The notes beneath the pieces are model-generated. The model ran no database searches and was not told the origin of the DNA. It saw only the letters and a program-made list of their open reading frames with translations. The position numbers and the translations under genes were made by a program. A stretch of DNA of 12,306 nucleotides from Acidobacteriaceae bacterium (GTDB lineage Bacteria; Acidobacteriota; Terriglobia; Bryobacterales; Bryobacteraceae), in the NCBI GenBank assembly GCA_019244945.1, contig JAFASD010000253.1, positions 1-12,306 of the forward strand, written 5' to 3'. Shown piece by piece: positions 1 through 6,638 of this stretch. The stretch's first letter is position 1. Each line of letters starts with the position of its first letter.

Positions 1-516
1 GCGCGGATTCTTCGCGCGCTTCATCTCGCGCAAACCCATGTAGACCGCATCGAGCAGCGCGGTTAGCCCCTCCGATTCCAGCGTCGTCAGCTTGCTTTGA
101 ATTTCTTCAACGTTATTCGTGAAACCAAGCGCTAGCTGGGCGTGATCGCTGAAGTCCACAAGGAACGCCTCGTCCTGCGCATTCATCGTTTTCATAAACT
201 GCGTCACCGCTCGGCGCGACGTTTCGATCTTCTCTCCCATGCTGCCGCTTGTGTCCACAAGCAAGCCCACGGAAATAGGCGCATCCTCGCCCGCAAACTG
301 TTTTACCTTCTGCTCGGCCCCGTCCTCATACACGCGAAAATCGTCCTTATTGAGGCCGAGCACGAATCGATTCAGCGAGTCCGTTACGGTAACCGGAATG
401 AGCACAAGCGTCGTGCCCACCTTGATCGAGAGACCCGGACCGGACTCCGGCTGCTGGGCGCGCCCCGCTAGAGCCACGCAGCATGCGAGCAGGATAAACT
501 GAAAGCCACAGCGCAT
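1..516 (-). CDS. VWFA-related secreted protein, N-terminal part (cut by window edge)
   Basis: Reading the minus strand from ATG at 516 gives 172 uninterrupted codons to base 1, so the C-terminus lies outside the window. The first 20 or so residues form a signal peptide (MRCGFQFILLACCVALAGRA, cleavage probably before QQPE), so export is expected. Residues about 35-75 (VLIPVTVTDS ... DFRVYEDG) are the beta-rich lead-in typical of the acidobacterial VWFA-related family. The von Willebrand A domain starts near residue 80, with the metal-ion (MIDAS) motif D88-T-S-G-S92 and the probable third ligand T152 in EGLTALLDA. The function of this family is not established; extracellular metal-dependent protein binding is the usual inference. 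There is no strong Shine-Dalgarno before the ATG. A TPR relic ends 52 bp upstream on the same strand, and TPR and VWFA genes are often neighbours in this phylum. Confidence 0.88.
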   Translation of the reverse strand, partial: MRCGFQFILLACCVALAGRAQQPESGPGLSIKVGTTLVLIPVTVTDSLNRFVLGLNKDDFRVYEDGAEQKVKQFAGEDAPISVGLLVDTSGSMGEKIETSRRAVTQFMKTMNAQDEAFLVDFSDHAQLALGFTNNVEEIQSKLTTLESEGLTALLDAVYMGLREMKRAKNPR

Positions 517-568
517 TTCTGATTGAGGCTACCACGCAGGACCGAGCACGCCTCGTTCGGCGCATTGC

Positions 569-754
569 TCACTGCTGACCAGCGCCTGCCTTTTGAATCT
601 GCCGGTATTTCTCCATCATGTCTTTCGCCAGCTCTGATTGTCCGGTCTTTCGGTACGCGCGAGCGAGTAAATAATACAGCCTGCCGTTCTGATCCAGCGG
701 GAGACCAGCCTCGAGATGCGGAATCGCCTTTTGCGCCCATGAGTTAACCCGCAC
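569..754 (-). pseudogene. C-terminal relic of a TPR-repeat protein
   Basis: This frame encodes about 60 residues from a nominal GTG at 754. A stop codon lies just upstream in frame (TAG at 772-770). The sequence AIPHLEAGLPLDQNGRLYYL and the following LARAYRKTGQSELAKDMMEKY fit the second helix of one tetratricopeptide repeat and most of the next, ending in a polar tail (KAGAGQQ). That is how the C-terminus of a much longer TPR protein looks; 60 residues with one and a half repeats and no good start or ribosome site is unlikely to be a complete gene. In another frame, bases about 788-747 read TQLGELRLRAG, which fits the missing first TPR helix (L7, G8 and G15 positions), so a frameshift may separate the two halves. 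Upstream of that lies the antitoxin gene, not more TPR sequence. It could still be expressed as a tiny protein, but I think it is a relic. Confidence 0.6.
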
Positions 755-784
755 GCAGGCGCAACTCCCCTAATTGGGTCGCAT

Positions 785-1015
785 TCATCTCAGCGCTTCA
801 TTAATTTCGATATCGCGCCTCAGCACTTCGCTCAGGAGTTCCGAGAGTTCTACGCCCTTTTGCTCCGCCTTTTCGGAAAAATATTCCCAGACTCCACGCT
901 CGATGGAGGCTGGTACAAAGACCGTTGCATCGGGAGCAATGTAATGAAGACCGCGAACCCCTTTAGAAAAATTGATCTCAGCCGGCATTTCATTGTGCTC
1001 AGGAGTTTGTTTCAT
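785..1015 (-). CDS. BrnA/CopG-like antitoxin of a type II toxin-antitoxin pair
   Basis: A 76-residue acidic protein starts at ATG 1015, which overlaps the toxin stop codon as ATGA. The order toxin then antitoxin and this overlap are typical of brnTA operons and imply translational coupling. The protein has an N-terminal INFSKGVRGLHYIAP segment, as seen in antitoxins paired with BrnT. A short strand then leads into two helices (SIERGVWEYFSEKAEQKG and ELSELLSEVLRRDIEI) that fit a ribbon-helix-helix DNA-binding fold. By family knowledge it would neutralise the toxin and repress the operon as a complex. A second Met at residue 10 (MPAEINFS) is an alternative start. Assignment to BrnA rather than the broader CopG antitoxin class rests mainly on the partner gene. 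Confidence 0.72.
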   Translation of the reverse strand: MKQTPEHNEMPAEINFSKGVRGLHYIAPDATVFVPASIERGVWEYFSEKAEQKGVELSELLSEVLRRDIEINEALR

Positions 1016-1314
1016 AGGCTCTCTTCATATTGACTGATTTCTGCCCGGGTTGCTTTACGTGCCGAGATAATCCGAATTTTTATGGCATCATTACTTCTTT
1101 CCCAGAGGTAAGCTACTGACAGCATCACGCCATTGCTGGCACGCCCGATTGAGAACCACCGTTCTTCTCCCTCGCTATGGTCCAGATCGGCGACTGTCAC
1201 CAGGCGAGGATCGTTGAAAATGCTACGTGCGAGATCGAACGCCACACCGTGCTTACGCTCGTTCCTAGCAGCTTTTACTTCATCCCACTCGAAATGGAAA
1301 TGCCAATCATGCAA
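1012..1314 (-). CDS. brnT: BrnT-family ribonuclease toxin
   Basis: A 100-residue protein matches the BrnT family throughout. It has the N-terminal F-E-W-D-E-x-K-A-x-x-N-x-x-K-H-G-V signature (residues about 8-24), then FDLARSIFNDPR and the central GEERWFSIGRASNGVMLSVAY strand pair. The conserved C-terminal IRIISARKATRAEISQYEE completes the match. BrnT proteins are RelE-like ribonucleases that arrest translation, held in check by BrnA. Length is normal for the family. The only usable start in frame is TTG at 1314, because a TAG lies two codons upstream (1320-1318); an ATG at 1310 is out of frame. The Shine-Dalgarno is poor (AGG only two bases before the TTG), so expression is probably low. The antitoxin follows with an ATGA overlap. 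The promoter must lie in 1315-1425, but I see no convincing boxes. Confidence 0.88.
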   Translation of the reverse strand: MHDWHFHFEWDEVKAARNERKHGVAFDLARSIFNDPRLVTVADLDHSEGEERWFSIGRASNGVMLSVAYLWERSNDAIKIRIISARKATRAEISQYEESL

Positions 1315-1384
1315 AGCCTATTGTCACGCACACAGCCAGTTCGTTGTCCCGCCAATCTTCTCGAGTTGCTCTGCATGGACGCAG

Positions 1385-1406
1385 GGGCGAGGCACACGCC
1401 TCGCCC
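1385..1406. repeat. Perfect 9-bp hairpin after the receptor gene; possible terminator or REP-like element
   Basis: GGGCGAGGC and GCCTCGCCC form a perfect 9-bp GC-rich stem around a 4-base loop, beginning 20 bp after the receptor stop codon. No T-run follows on the minus strand, so it is not a classic intrinsic terminator. It could still slow polymerase or protect the 3' end of the mRNA. The flanking sequence 1387-1414 closely resembles 11434-11459 (shared GCGAGGCAC, CCTCG and CATCACG), which suggests a dispersed repeat family. Confidence 0.6.
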
Positions 1407-1425
1407 GCATCACGCCCTAACAGTG

Positions 1426-4400
1426 CTAGAAGGTGAACCTGGCTTGTAATTCAATCGATCGCCCTGCTAGCGCCCCGGTGGGCCGGCCGAAGTTCGGATT
1501 CTCGACTTTCGTGTCGTTATCGCCGAATGGGAATGGAATCAGATTTAACTGATTAAATACGTTGAACGCCATTCCTCGAACTTCGATTCCCGCAGCCTCG
1601 TTTATGAACGGAAGGGCGAAGCGCTTCGAAAGTGTTGCGTCCGTTGAGAAGAACCCTGGCCCACGAAACGAATTACGACCGATTCCGGGCGGCCCCGGAT
1701 GGGAGATGTTGAAGTAATTAGTACCTACGATCGGTACAGTTTGATTAGTCCCACCAAACTCACAGCCGTTCTGAAAACACGTGTTTGAGTTTGTATTGGG
1801 ATTCGCGTTGTTGAAGTATTGGACCGGGCGCGTGGGCGCGATCGTAGCGGCTCCTGGTACGGCCGCGACCGATGACTGGCTGCCCGTGACGGGAGTCCAT
1901 GGAAACCCGGAATATGCGGTCACGATTGCACCCAGTTGCCACCCGCCGAATACGCTGTGTAGGAATCCCTTATCGTGCGGGAAGATCGGAACCGTCCACA
2001 GACCGCTCGCCACAAATCGATGCCGCGAATCATAGTCCGATGCCCCGTATTCGTCAGTCTGGGCGTGCACGGGATCCGTTTGGTTCGTCACCGCGCCCGG
2101 TCCCTCAGCTGACAGCATGTCGATGCTGTGACTCCACGTGTATGTCGCATCCACGGAAAATCCCATCGAGAAGGTCTTAGACATTCGGGCGTACATCGCA
2201 TTGTAAGACGCATTGACATCGGGAGTCGGGATGTAGGCTGCAAAGAAGGGGCTAGCGACCGTGCCCGCAGCGTTTGAGTAGAGGAAGTTCTGATTCACCA
2301 ACCGAATCAGGTGATGACTGACTGCTCCCTGATAACCCAGAATAAACGCGATATCCTTTGCAACTTGGGTCTGGGTCTCGAATGAATACAGGTACGTATA
2401 CGCATCTGGGGTATTGGGCCAAGCTCCGTAAACCTCGACAGCCGGTGGCGTGCCGGCTCCCATCGCATTGGGTGTGCCGGTTATCGGATTCACGCCAACA
2501 GCCAAACGTGAATTCGCCGGATAGCTGTTAGGTGAATTATTGCTGCCCGTGTAGAACTGAATGTTGCCGCCTGCGAAAGGTGTTGAGAAACTGAACGGCT
2601 TCGGAGCAGTGCCGCAGCAAAGATTGAAATTGAAATTGTTAGGTATATCCTCCGCGCCGTTGGCATAGATGTTGATATTTTGACGGTTGTAAGAAATGCC
2701 GAACCCACCCCGAACCACAAATCTCTCATGCGCAGCGAGCGGGGCAAATGCGAACCCAATCTTGGGCATGAAGTCCTTCCAGTTGTCATTCCATAGCTGG
2801 CCTACGTGTCGCACGGCGGAATTGGCGAGCGCCGCTGGTCCGGTAGCGTACAGGAACACGTTCGCAAGATTTCCCTGCTTTTCGGTGACAGGCGCGAAGT
2901 ACTCCCATCGCAATCCAAGATTCAGCGTTAGGCTGGGTGAGGCGTGCCAGTCATCCTGTACGAACAGAGCATCGTCTGAATCTCTGTAATAGCGCGCCGC
3001 GTTTCCCGGTCCACCCGTATTCACATTGGCGGAGATGCCCTCAAAAATCGGCGCGGCATTGGCTAAATTCCAAAGCCCCGAGAAAGAGTAGATAGGCCGA
3101 ACCGAGCCAAACAGGTTGTTATTGTCCTGCTCCTTGCGATAATTGCCCCCGAAGCGAACCGTATGATTGCCCCAAACTTTGATCAACGTGTCGCGCACTT
3201 CGTATGTATTTTGGGCGAGAACGGAGGGTGTGTCGGGACTTTGGGGAGCACCTGCAACGTAAATAGCTCCGAAGGGGTAAGACTCCATCTTGATGTAAGG
3301 AATGCCCCAGTTGATATTTGGATTGTCGCTCACGCCATTGTCGAAGAATCGAGTAAAATTCGCGCGCAGTTCATTTATAGTGCTCGCGTTAATCGTCTTG
3401 ATATATCCGGCAGTGATGGCCGTGTTTACGGGTTTAAACGTCACGTCGGTATCGGGTGCTCCTGCGGAGGCGGCATCCGCAGACACCGAATTCAGGTGAG
3501 TAAAATATCCGGACGCAAAAATCAGGTCATTCGAAGTGAGATTGTAATCGATACGCCCATTGATCTGGTTTCCTTTTTGGGTTGAGGGAAGGTAGTATTG
3601 CACAAACTCCAGATCTGGAACACCATCAAACCCGCCGCCGATAGCCAAGGGCAAATTTTTCGCAGGCGTGGGCCCTAGCGCTGGTATCGGATAGTAAGGT
3701 GTCCCGGCGACACCAGGGCCTGGTGATCCAACGTCCAATCCACCTGGCACATCGCGACACAACGTCGAAGCAGTGCTGCCGAAAACCGCTGCGCAAGTGG
3801 TGCTCGGGCCTCCCAGCACCGCTACAATGCGCGGCATATTGTTCACGGAGCTGAAGATCTTGCCCATTGTGTTGTTCTGCGCAGCTATCAATTTCAGGGT
3901 CTGAGGCGTTATCACCCACTCTTGTCCGTAAGAAATGCTCTTATTGCGCAGACCTTCGTATGACGCGAAGAAAAACAATTTATCTTTTTTGATGGGTCCG
4001 CCAACACTCCCAGCGTACTGTCTAAAGGCATTTTGAACTCGTACCGGAGGCGCGTTATCCGGGCCACCCCACTTGTTGAATGCGTTCAAGTTAGGATCCT
4101 GATACAAAAATAAGGCGCTCCCATGGAATTGATCCGTACCGCTTTTTGACGTTATCTTGATGTGCGCGCCACTCCCACGGCCATCCTCGGCTAAATAATC
4201 GCTCGTGATCACCGTAATATCCTGCACCGACTCCGAATTGGGCGTCACCACCGCCGCGCCACCCCATCCCAAACTGTTCACTGAAACGCCATCCAACAGA
4301 AATACGTTCTGCTCCACGCGTTGACCGCTTGAGCTCACTTGCAATTGGTTCTCTGTTTGGAAAATCGAAACGCTGGAACCGCCCGGGCCAGTAGTGTTGC

Positions 4401-4959
4401 CGAGCGTGGCGGCTTGTCCGTTCCCGCTCCTTGCGCCTGTTCCGTCAATCCCCGGCATCGTCCGCACCAACTCATAGGGATCGCGGCCGAAAGTCGGCAA
4501 TGTCTCGATAGCCTGGCTCGTGATCGTTCCGCTGACACTCGCGTCTGCTGTTTGAAGCGTGGGCACGGCGGAGGCAGTCACGGTCGTGGTAGTTTGGATA
4601 TTCCCCGCCTGCAACGTAACGTCCTTTGTCTGCGCTAAATCCGCAACCACCTGCACATCCGTGACACTCGACGTCGCAAAGCCGGTTGCATCAACGGTCA
4701 GCGTGTACATGCCCGCTGGAAGCTGATTAAATCGATAAAACCCCTGATCGTTGGCAGTCGCTTCTTGCGTAGCTTGTGTGCCATTGTTCAGAAGCTTTAC
4801 GTGTGCCCCGGGAATAACGCCCCCCGTCGCGTCTGTGATAGTGCCTTGCAGACTCGCATTGAACTGCGCTCCCGCCGGCGCCGCAACGACGATCAAAAGC
4901 GTGAGCACGCCCAAAACCACTGCTAGCCGGTGAGCCAGCATTTTACAGATTTTTTTCAT
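1426..4959 (-). CDS. Oar-like TonB-dependent outer-membrane receptor with carboxypeptidase-regulatory domain
   Basis: A 1177-residue protein with a clear signal peptide (residues 1-31, cleavage after APAGA). Residues about 36-118 form a carboxypeptidase-regulatory-like beta-sandwich (LQGTITDATGGVIPGAHV ... GFYRFNQLPAGMYTLTVDA). A T-rich linker and a plug domain follow (about 140-290: ETLPTFGRDPYELVRTMPGI, then QNVFLLDGVSVN). The rest is a long beta-barrel ending in ELQARFTF, with the terminal Phe expected for Bam-assembled outer-membrane proteins. Acidobacteriota carry many such paralogues, thought to import large or complexed substrates; the ligand cannot be read from sequence. Several cysteines sit in likely surface loops (TTCAAVFG ... 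STLCRD, LCCG, NTCFQNGCEFGG) and may form disulfides. ATG at 4959 is supported by GAGG seven bases upstream. It is monocistronic and divergent from the permease. Confidence 0.93.
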   Translation of the reverse strand: MKKICKMLAHRLAVVLGVLTLLIVVAAPAGAQFNASLQGTITDATGGVIPGAHVKLLNNGTQATQEATANDQGFYRFNQLPAGMYTLTVDATGFATSSVTDVQVVADLAQTKDVTLQAGNIQTTTTVTASAVPTLQTADASVSGTITSQAIETLPTFGRDPYELVRTMPGIDGTGARSGNGQAATLGNTTGPGGSSVSIFQTENQLQVSSSGQRVEQNVFLLDGVSVNSLGWGGAAVVTPNSESVQDITVITSDYLAEDGRGSGAHIKITSKSGTDQFHGSALFLYQDPNLNAFNKWGGPDNAPPVRVQNAFRQYAGSVGGPIKKDKLFFFASYEGLRNKSISYGQEWVITPQTLKLIAAQNNTMGKIFSSVNNMPRIVAVLGGPSTTCAAVFGSTASTLCRDVPGGLDVGSPGPGVAGTPYYPIPALGPTPAKNLPLAIGGGFDGVPDLEFVQYYLPSTQKGNQINGRIDYNLTSNDLIFASGYFTHLNSVSADAASAGAPDTDVTFKPVNTAITAGYIKTINASTINELRANFTRFFDNGVSDNPNINWGIPYIKMESYPFGAIYVAGAPQSPDTPSVLAQNTYEVRDTLIKVWGNHTVRFGGNYRKEQDNNNLFGSVRPIYSFSGLWNLANAAPIFEGISANVNTGGPGNAARYYRDSDDALFVQDDWHASPSLTLNLGLRWEYFAPVTEKQGNLANVFLYATGPAALANSAVRHVGQLWNDNWKDFMPKIGFAFAPLAAHERFVVRGGFGISYNRQNINIYANGAEDIPNNFNFNLCCGTAPKPFSFSTPFAGGNIQFYTGSNNSPNSYPANSRLAVGVNPITGTPNAMGAGTPPAVEVYGAWPNTPDAYTYLYSFETQTQVAKDIAFILGYQGAVSHHLIRLVNQNFLYSNAAGTVASPFFAAYIPTPDVNASYNAMYARMSKTFSMGFSVDATYTWSHSIDMLSAEGPGAVTNQTDPVHAQTDEYGASDYDSRHRFVASGLWTVPIFPHDKGFLHSVFGGWQLGAIVTAYSGFPWTPVTGSQSSVAAVPGAATIAPTRPVQYFNNANPNTNSNTCFQNGCEFGGTNQTVPIVGTNYFNISHPGPPGIGRNSFRGPGFFSTDATLSKRFALPFINEAAGIEVRGMAFNVFNQLNLIPFPFGDNDTKVENPNFGRPTGALAGRSIELQARFTF

Positions 4960-4966
4960 GGACTAA

Positions 4967-4970
4967 CCTC
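4967..4970 (-). promoter_or_regulatory. Ribosome binding site of the receptor gene
   Basis: GAGG on the minus strand within an A-rich context (AAAAAGAGG), seven bases before ATG 4959. It fixes the start of the receptor and its signal peptide. Confidence 0.75.
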
Positions 4971-4979
4971 TTTTTAGCT

Positions 4980-5002
4980 CCGGGCCGACTAACCAAGCCC
5001 GG
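4980..5002 (-). promoter_or_regulatory. 5' UTR hairpin upstream of the receptor ribosome binding site
   Basis: CCGGGC and GCCCGG form a 6-bp GC stem with an 11-base loop in the presumed receptor leader, nine bases upstream of its Shine-Dalgarno. It may stabilise the mRNA or influence ribosome access. It does not occlude the ribosome site itself. Confidence 0.4.
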
Positions 5003-5018
5003 CAATTTAGACAGTAAG

Positions 5019-5047
5019 ATTTTAGATTAGGTTACTTCGTTGCACAA
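5019..5047 (-). promoter_or_regulatory. Candidate sigma70-type promoter of the receptor gene
   Basis: On the minus strand TTGTGC (5047-5042) and TAAAAT (5024-5019) are separated by 17 bases. The -10 box matches 5 of 6 consensus bases but the -35 box only 3 of 6. Transcription would start near 5012, giving a leader of about 50 bases that includes the hairpin at 4980-5002. Confidence 0.4.
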
Positions 5048-5054
5048 TCTAAAA
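5020..5054. promoter_or_regulatory. 9-bp inverted repeat, candidate operator
   Basis: TTTTAGATT (5020-5028) and AATCTAAAA (5046-5054) are perfect inverted copies separated by 17 bases. One arm lies on the proposed -10 box and the other overlaps the -35 box of the receptor promoter. A repressor binding both arms would block transcription of the receptor and might also affect the divergent permease. Chance occurrence in this AT-rich stretch is possible. Confidence 0.4.
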
Positions 5055-5135
5055 AAGAAATTCGTTCGAGATGTAACATAGAGGCTCGAAACTCGTGCTC
5101 GGAATAATACTGAATCGAGGCGCGCTCGGAGATCC

Positions 5136-6638
5136 ATGAGCCAACTGCTCAAGACCAAAAGTATTGATGAGCTTTGCGAAGAGACCAAGCAAGAGGACAA
5201 GCGGCTCAGGCGTTCGCTCGGGCCAGTTAGTCTCATCGCGTTCGGCATCGGCGCCGTCATCGGATCCGGCATTTTCACCGTCACCGGCACCGCCGCAGCC
5301 GGACAAACCTTCACAATCAAGTCGATTTACAACGCGCCCGTGCTCGATCTTCTGCTGCACGGTCACAATGCCGCGTCCACCGTCGGGCGTCCCGGCGCCG
5401 GCCCAGGCGTCACACTATCGTTTATCCTAGTCGCGGTTGCTTGCGGGTTTGCCGGCCTGTGCTATGCCGAGCTCGCATCCATGATCCCTGTTGCAGGCAG
5501 CGCCTACACGTACGCGTACACCACGCTAGGCGAGATCTTCGCGTGGATCATCGGTTGGGACCTGATTCTCGAGTATGCCGTCTCAAACATGTCCGTCGCC
5601 GTTGGCTTCTCCGCCTATTTCAACGACGTTTGCGATTTCTTTCTGAGAGGCCATCATCTTCCAACGGCCCTCTCCATGCCGCCTATTGTCGACTGGCAAT
5701 CGACCGGCAGCCTTTTCAACATTCCCGCCTTCATCGTCGTCCTGGTGCTCAGTTGGATTTTGGTGCGCGGCATAAGAGAAAGCGCGGAGACAAACGGTGT
5801 TCTCGTGGCCATCAAGTTGGTCGCAATTCTGGTGTTCGTTTTTGGCGCCGCCTACGCAATTAAGCCCCAAAACTGGCACCCATTCTTCCCCAACGGTTAT
5901 TCCGGCCTGCTCACTGGTGGGGCCATAATCTTTTTCACGTATATCGGTTTCGACTCCATCTCTTGCGCCGCGGAAGAAACTCGAAATCCGCAGCGCGATA
6001 TGCCCATCGGCATTTTCGGAACTCTCCTCATCTGCGCCCTTCTCTATGCATCCGTCGCTCTCGTGCTGACGGGAATAGCGAACTGGCGGACACTCACCGG
6101 CGACGCTCCCGTTGCTGACGCTCTGAAATCGCTCAACATGAATAAGCTCGGCGCGATCGTGAACGTGGGCGCACTGCTCGGCATGATCTCATCGCTTCTG
6201 GTCTATCAATACGGCCAGGCGCGAGTTTGGTTCGCCATGTCGCGCGACCGCCTTTTGCCCGATTTGTTCTCCAAAGTACACAAGCGATTCCGAACTCCTC
6301 ACATCAGCACCTGGGTTGCGGGGTTCGTCGTGGCCATCCCCTCCGGCCTGTTCACCGTCGCCTTTTTTGCAAATCTGGCAAATATCGGGACACTGTTTGC
6401 CTTCGTTTTGGTCTCGATCGGCGTCATCGTGCTCCGTCACAAAGAGCCGCATCGCTATCGCGCGTTTCGCGTCCCCGGAGCGCCCTTTACACCGCTGATT
6501 TCCGTAGCATGCTGCCTGCTTCTGATGCTAGGACTTCCACTTGAAACGTGGATCCGGTTCCTTGTCTGGCTATGCATTGGCCTCGTGATCTACTTCGCCT
6601 ACAGCCGCAAGCGCAGCACGCTCTACGACGGCTCTTGA
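5136..6638 (+). CDS. APC-superfamily amino acid permease (cationic amino acid transporter type)
   Basis: A 500-residue inner-membrane protein with about 12 hydrophobic segments. TM1 carries the APC glycine motif GIGAVIGSGIF (residues 37-47). The region after TM2 has CYAELASMIPVAGSAYTYAY (109-128), then GWDLILEYAVS (140-150). TM6 carries FTYIGFDSISCAAEETRNPQRDMP (267-290), close to CAT-family transporters and Bacillus YfnA. Amino acid uptake or exchange is the likely role; the substrate is not determined. Compared with those relatives there is an extra stretch of about 30 residues between TM1 and TM2 (about 57-90), predicted to face the outside. ATG 5136 has GGAG four bases upstream, a rather short spacing. 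The stop codon overlaps the next gene's start (TGATG), so the phosphatase is translationally coupled. No convincing promoter boxes were found directly upstream. Confidence 0.92.
   Translation: MSQLLKTKSIDELCEETKQEDKRLRRSLGPVSLIAFGIGAVIGSGIFTVTGTAAAGQTFTIKSIYNAPVLDLLLHGHNAASTVGRPGAGPGVTLSFILVAVACGFAGLCYAELASMIPVAGSAYTYAYTTLGEIFAWIIGWDLILEYAVSNMSVAVGFSAYFNDVCDFFLRGHHLPTALSMPPIVDWQSTGSLFNIPAFIVVLVLSWILVRGIRESAETNGVLVAIKLVAILVFVFGAAYAIKPQNWHPFFPNGYSGLLTGGAIIFFTYIGFDSISCAAEETRNPQRDMPIGIFGTLLICALLYASVALVLTGIANWRTLTGDAPVADALKSLNMNKLGAIVNVGALLGMISSLLVYQYGQARVWFAMSRDRLLPDLFSKVHKRFRTPHISTWVAGFVVAIPSGLFTVAFFANLANIGTLFAFVLVSIGVIVLRHKEPHRYRAFRVPGAPFTPLISVACCLLLMLGLPLETWIRFLVWLCIGLVIYFAYSRKRSTLYDGS

Noticed and set aside
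142..471. 109-codon plus-strand open frame at the left edge
   Set aside because: The opposite strand encodes a signal peptide and a VWFA domain with an intact MIDAS motif across the same bases.
1385..1406. Classic intrinsic terminator for the receptor gene
   Set aside because: The stem is strong but there is no T-run after it on the minus strand, so it is reported only as a hairpin.
1315..1425. Promoter for the toxin-antitoxin operon
   Set aside because: A weak GACAAT box was seen but no -35 box at suitable spacing; not supportable from sequence alone.
3163..3585. 140-codon open frame on the plus strand inside the receptor gene
   Set aside because: It is antisense to a well-supported beta-barrel gene, has no recognisable domain and no ribosome site.
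5441..5863. 140-codon open frame overlapping the permease in another frame
   Set aside because: Arg/His-rich composition typical of an out-of-frame reading of GC-rich DNA; the permease frame explains the region.
6548..6637. In-frame upstream ATG that would make the phosphatase 30 residues longer
   Set aside because: It lies entirely inside the permease coding sequence, adds an Arg-rich unlikely N-terminus, and the ATG at 6638 gives a clean TGATG coupling followed directly by a membrane segment.
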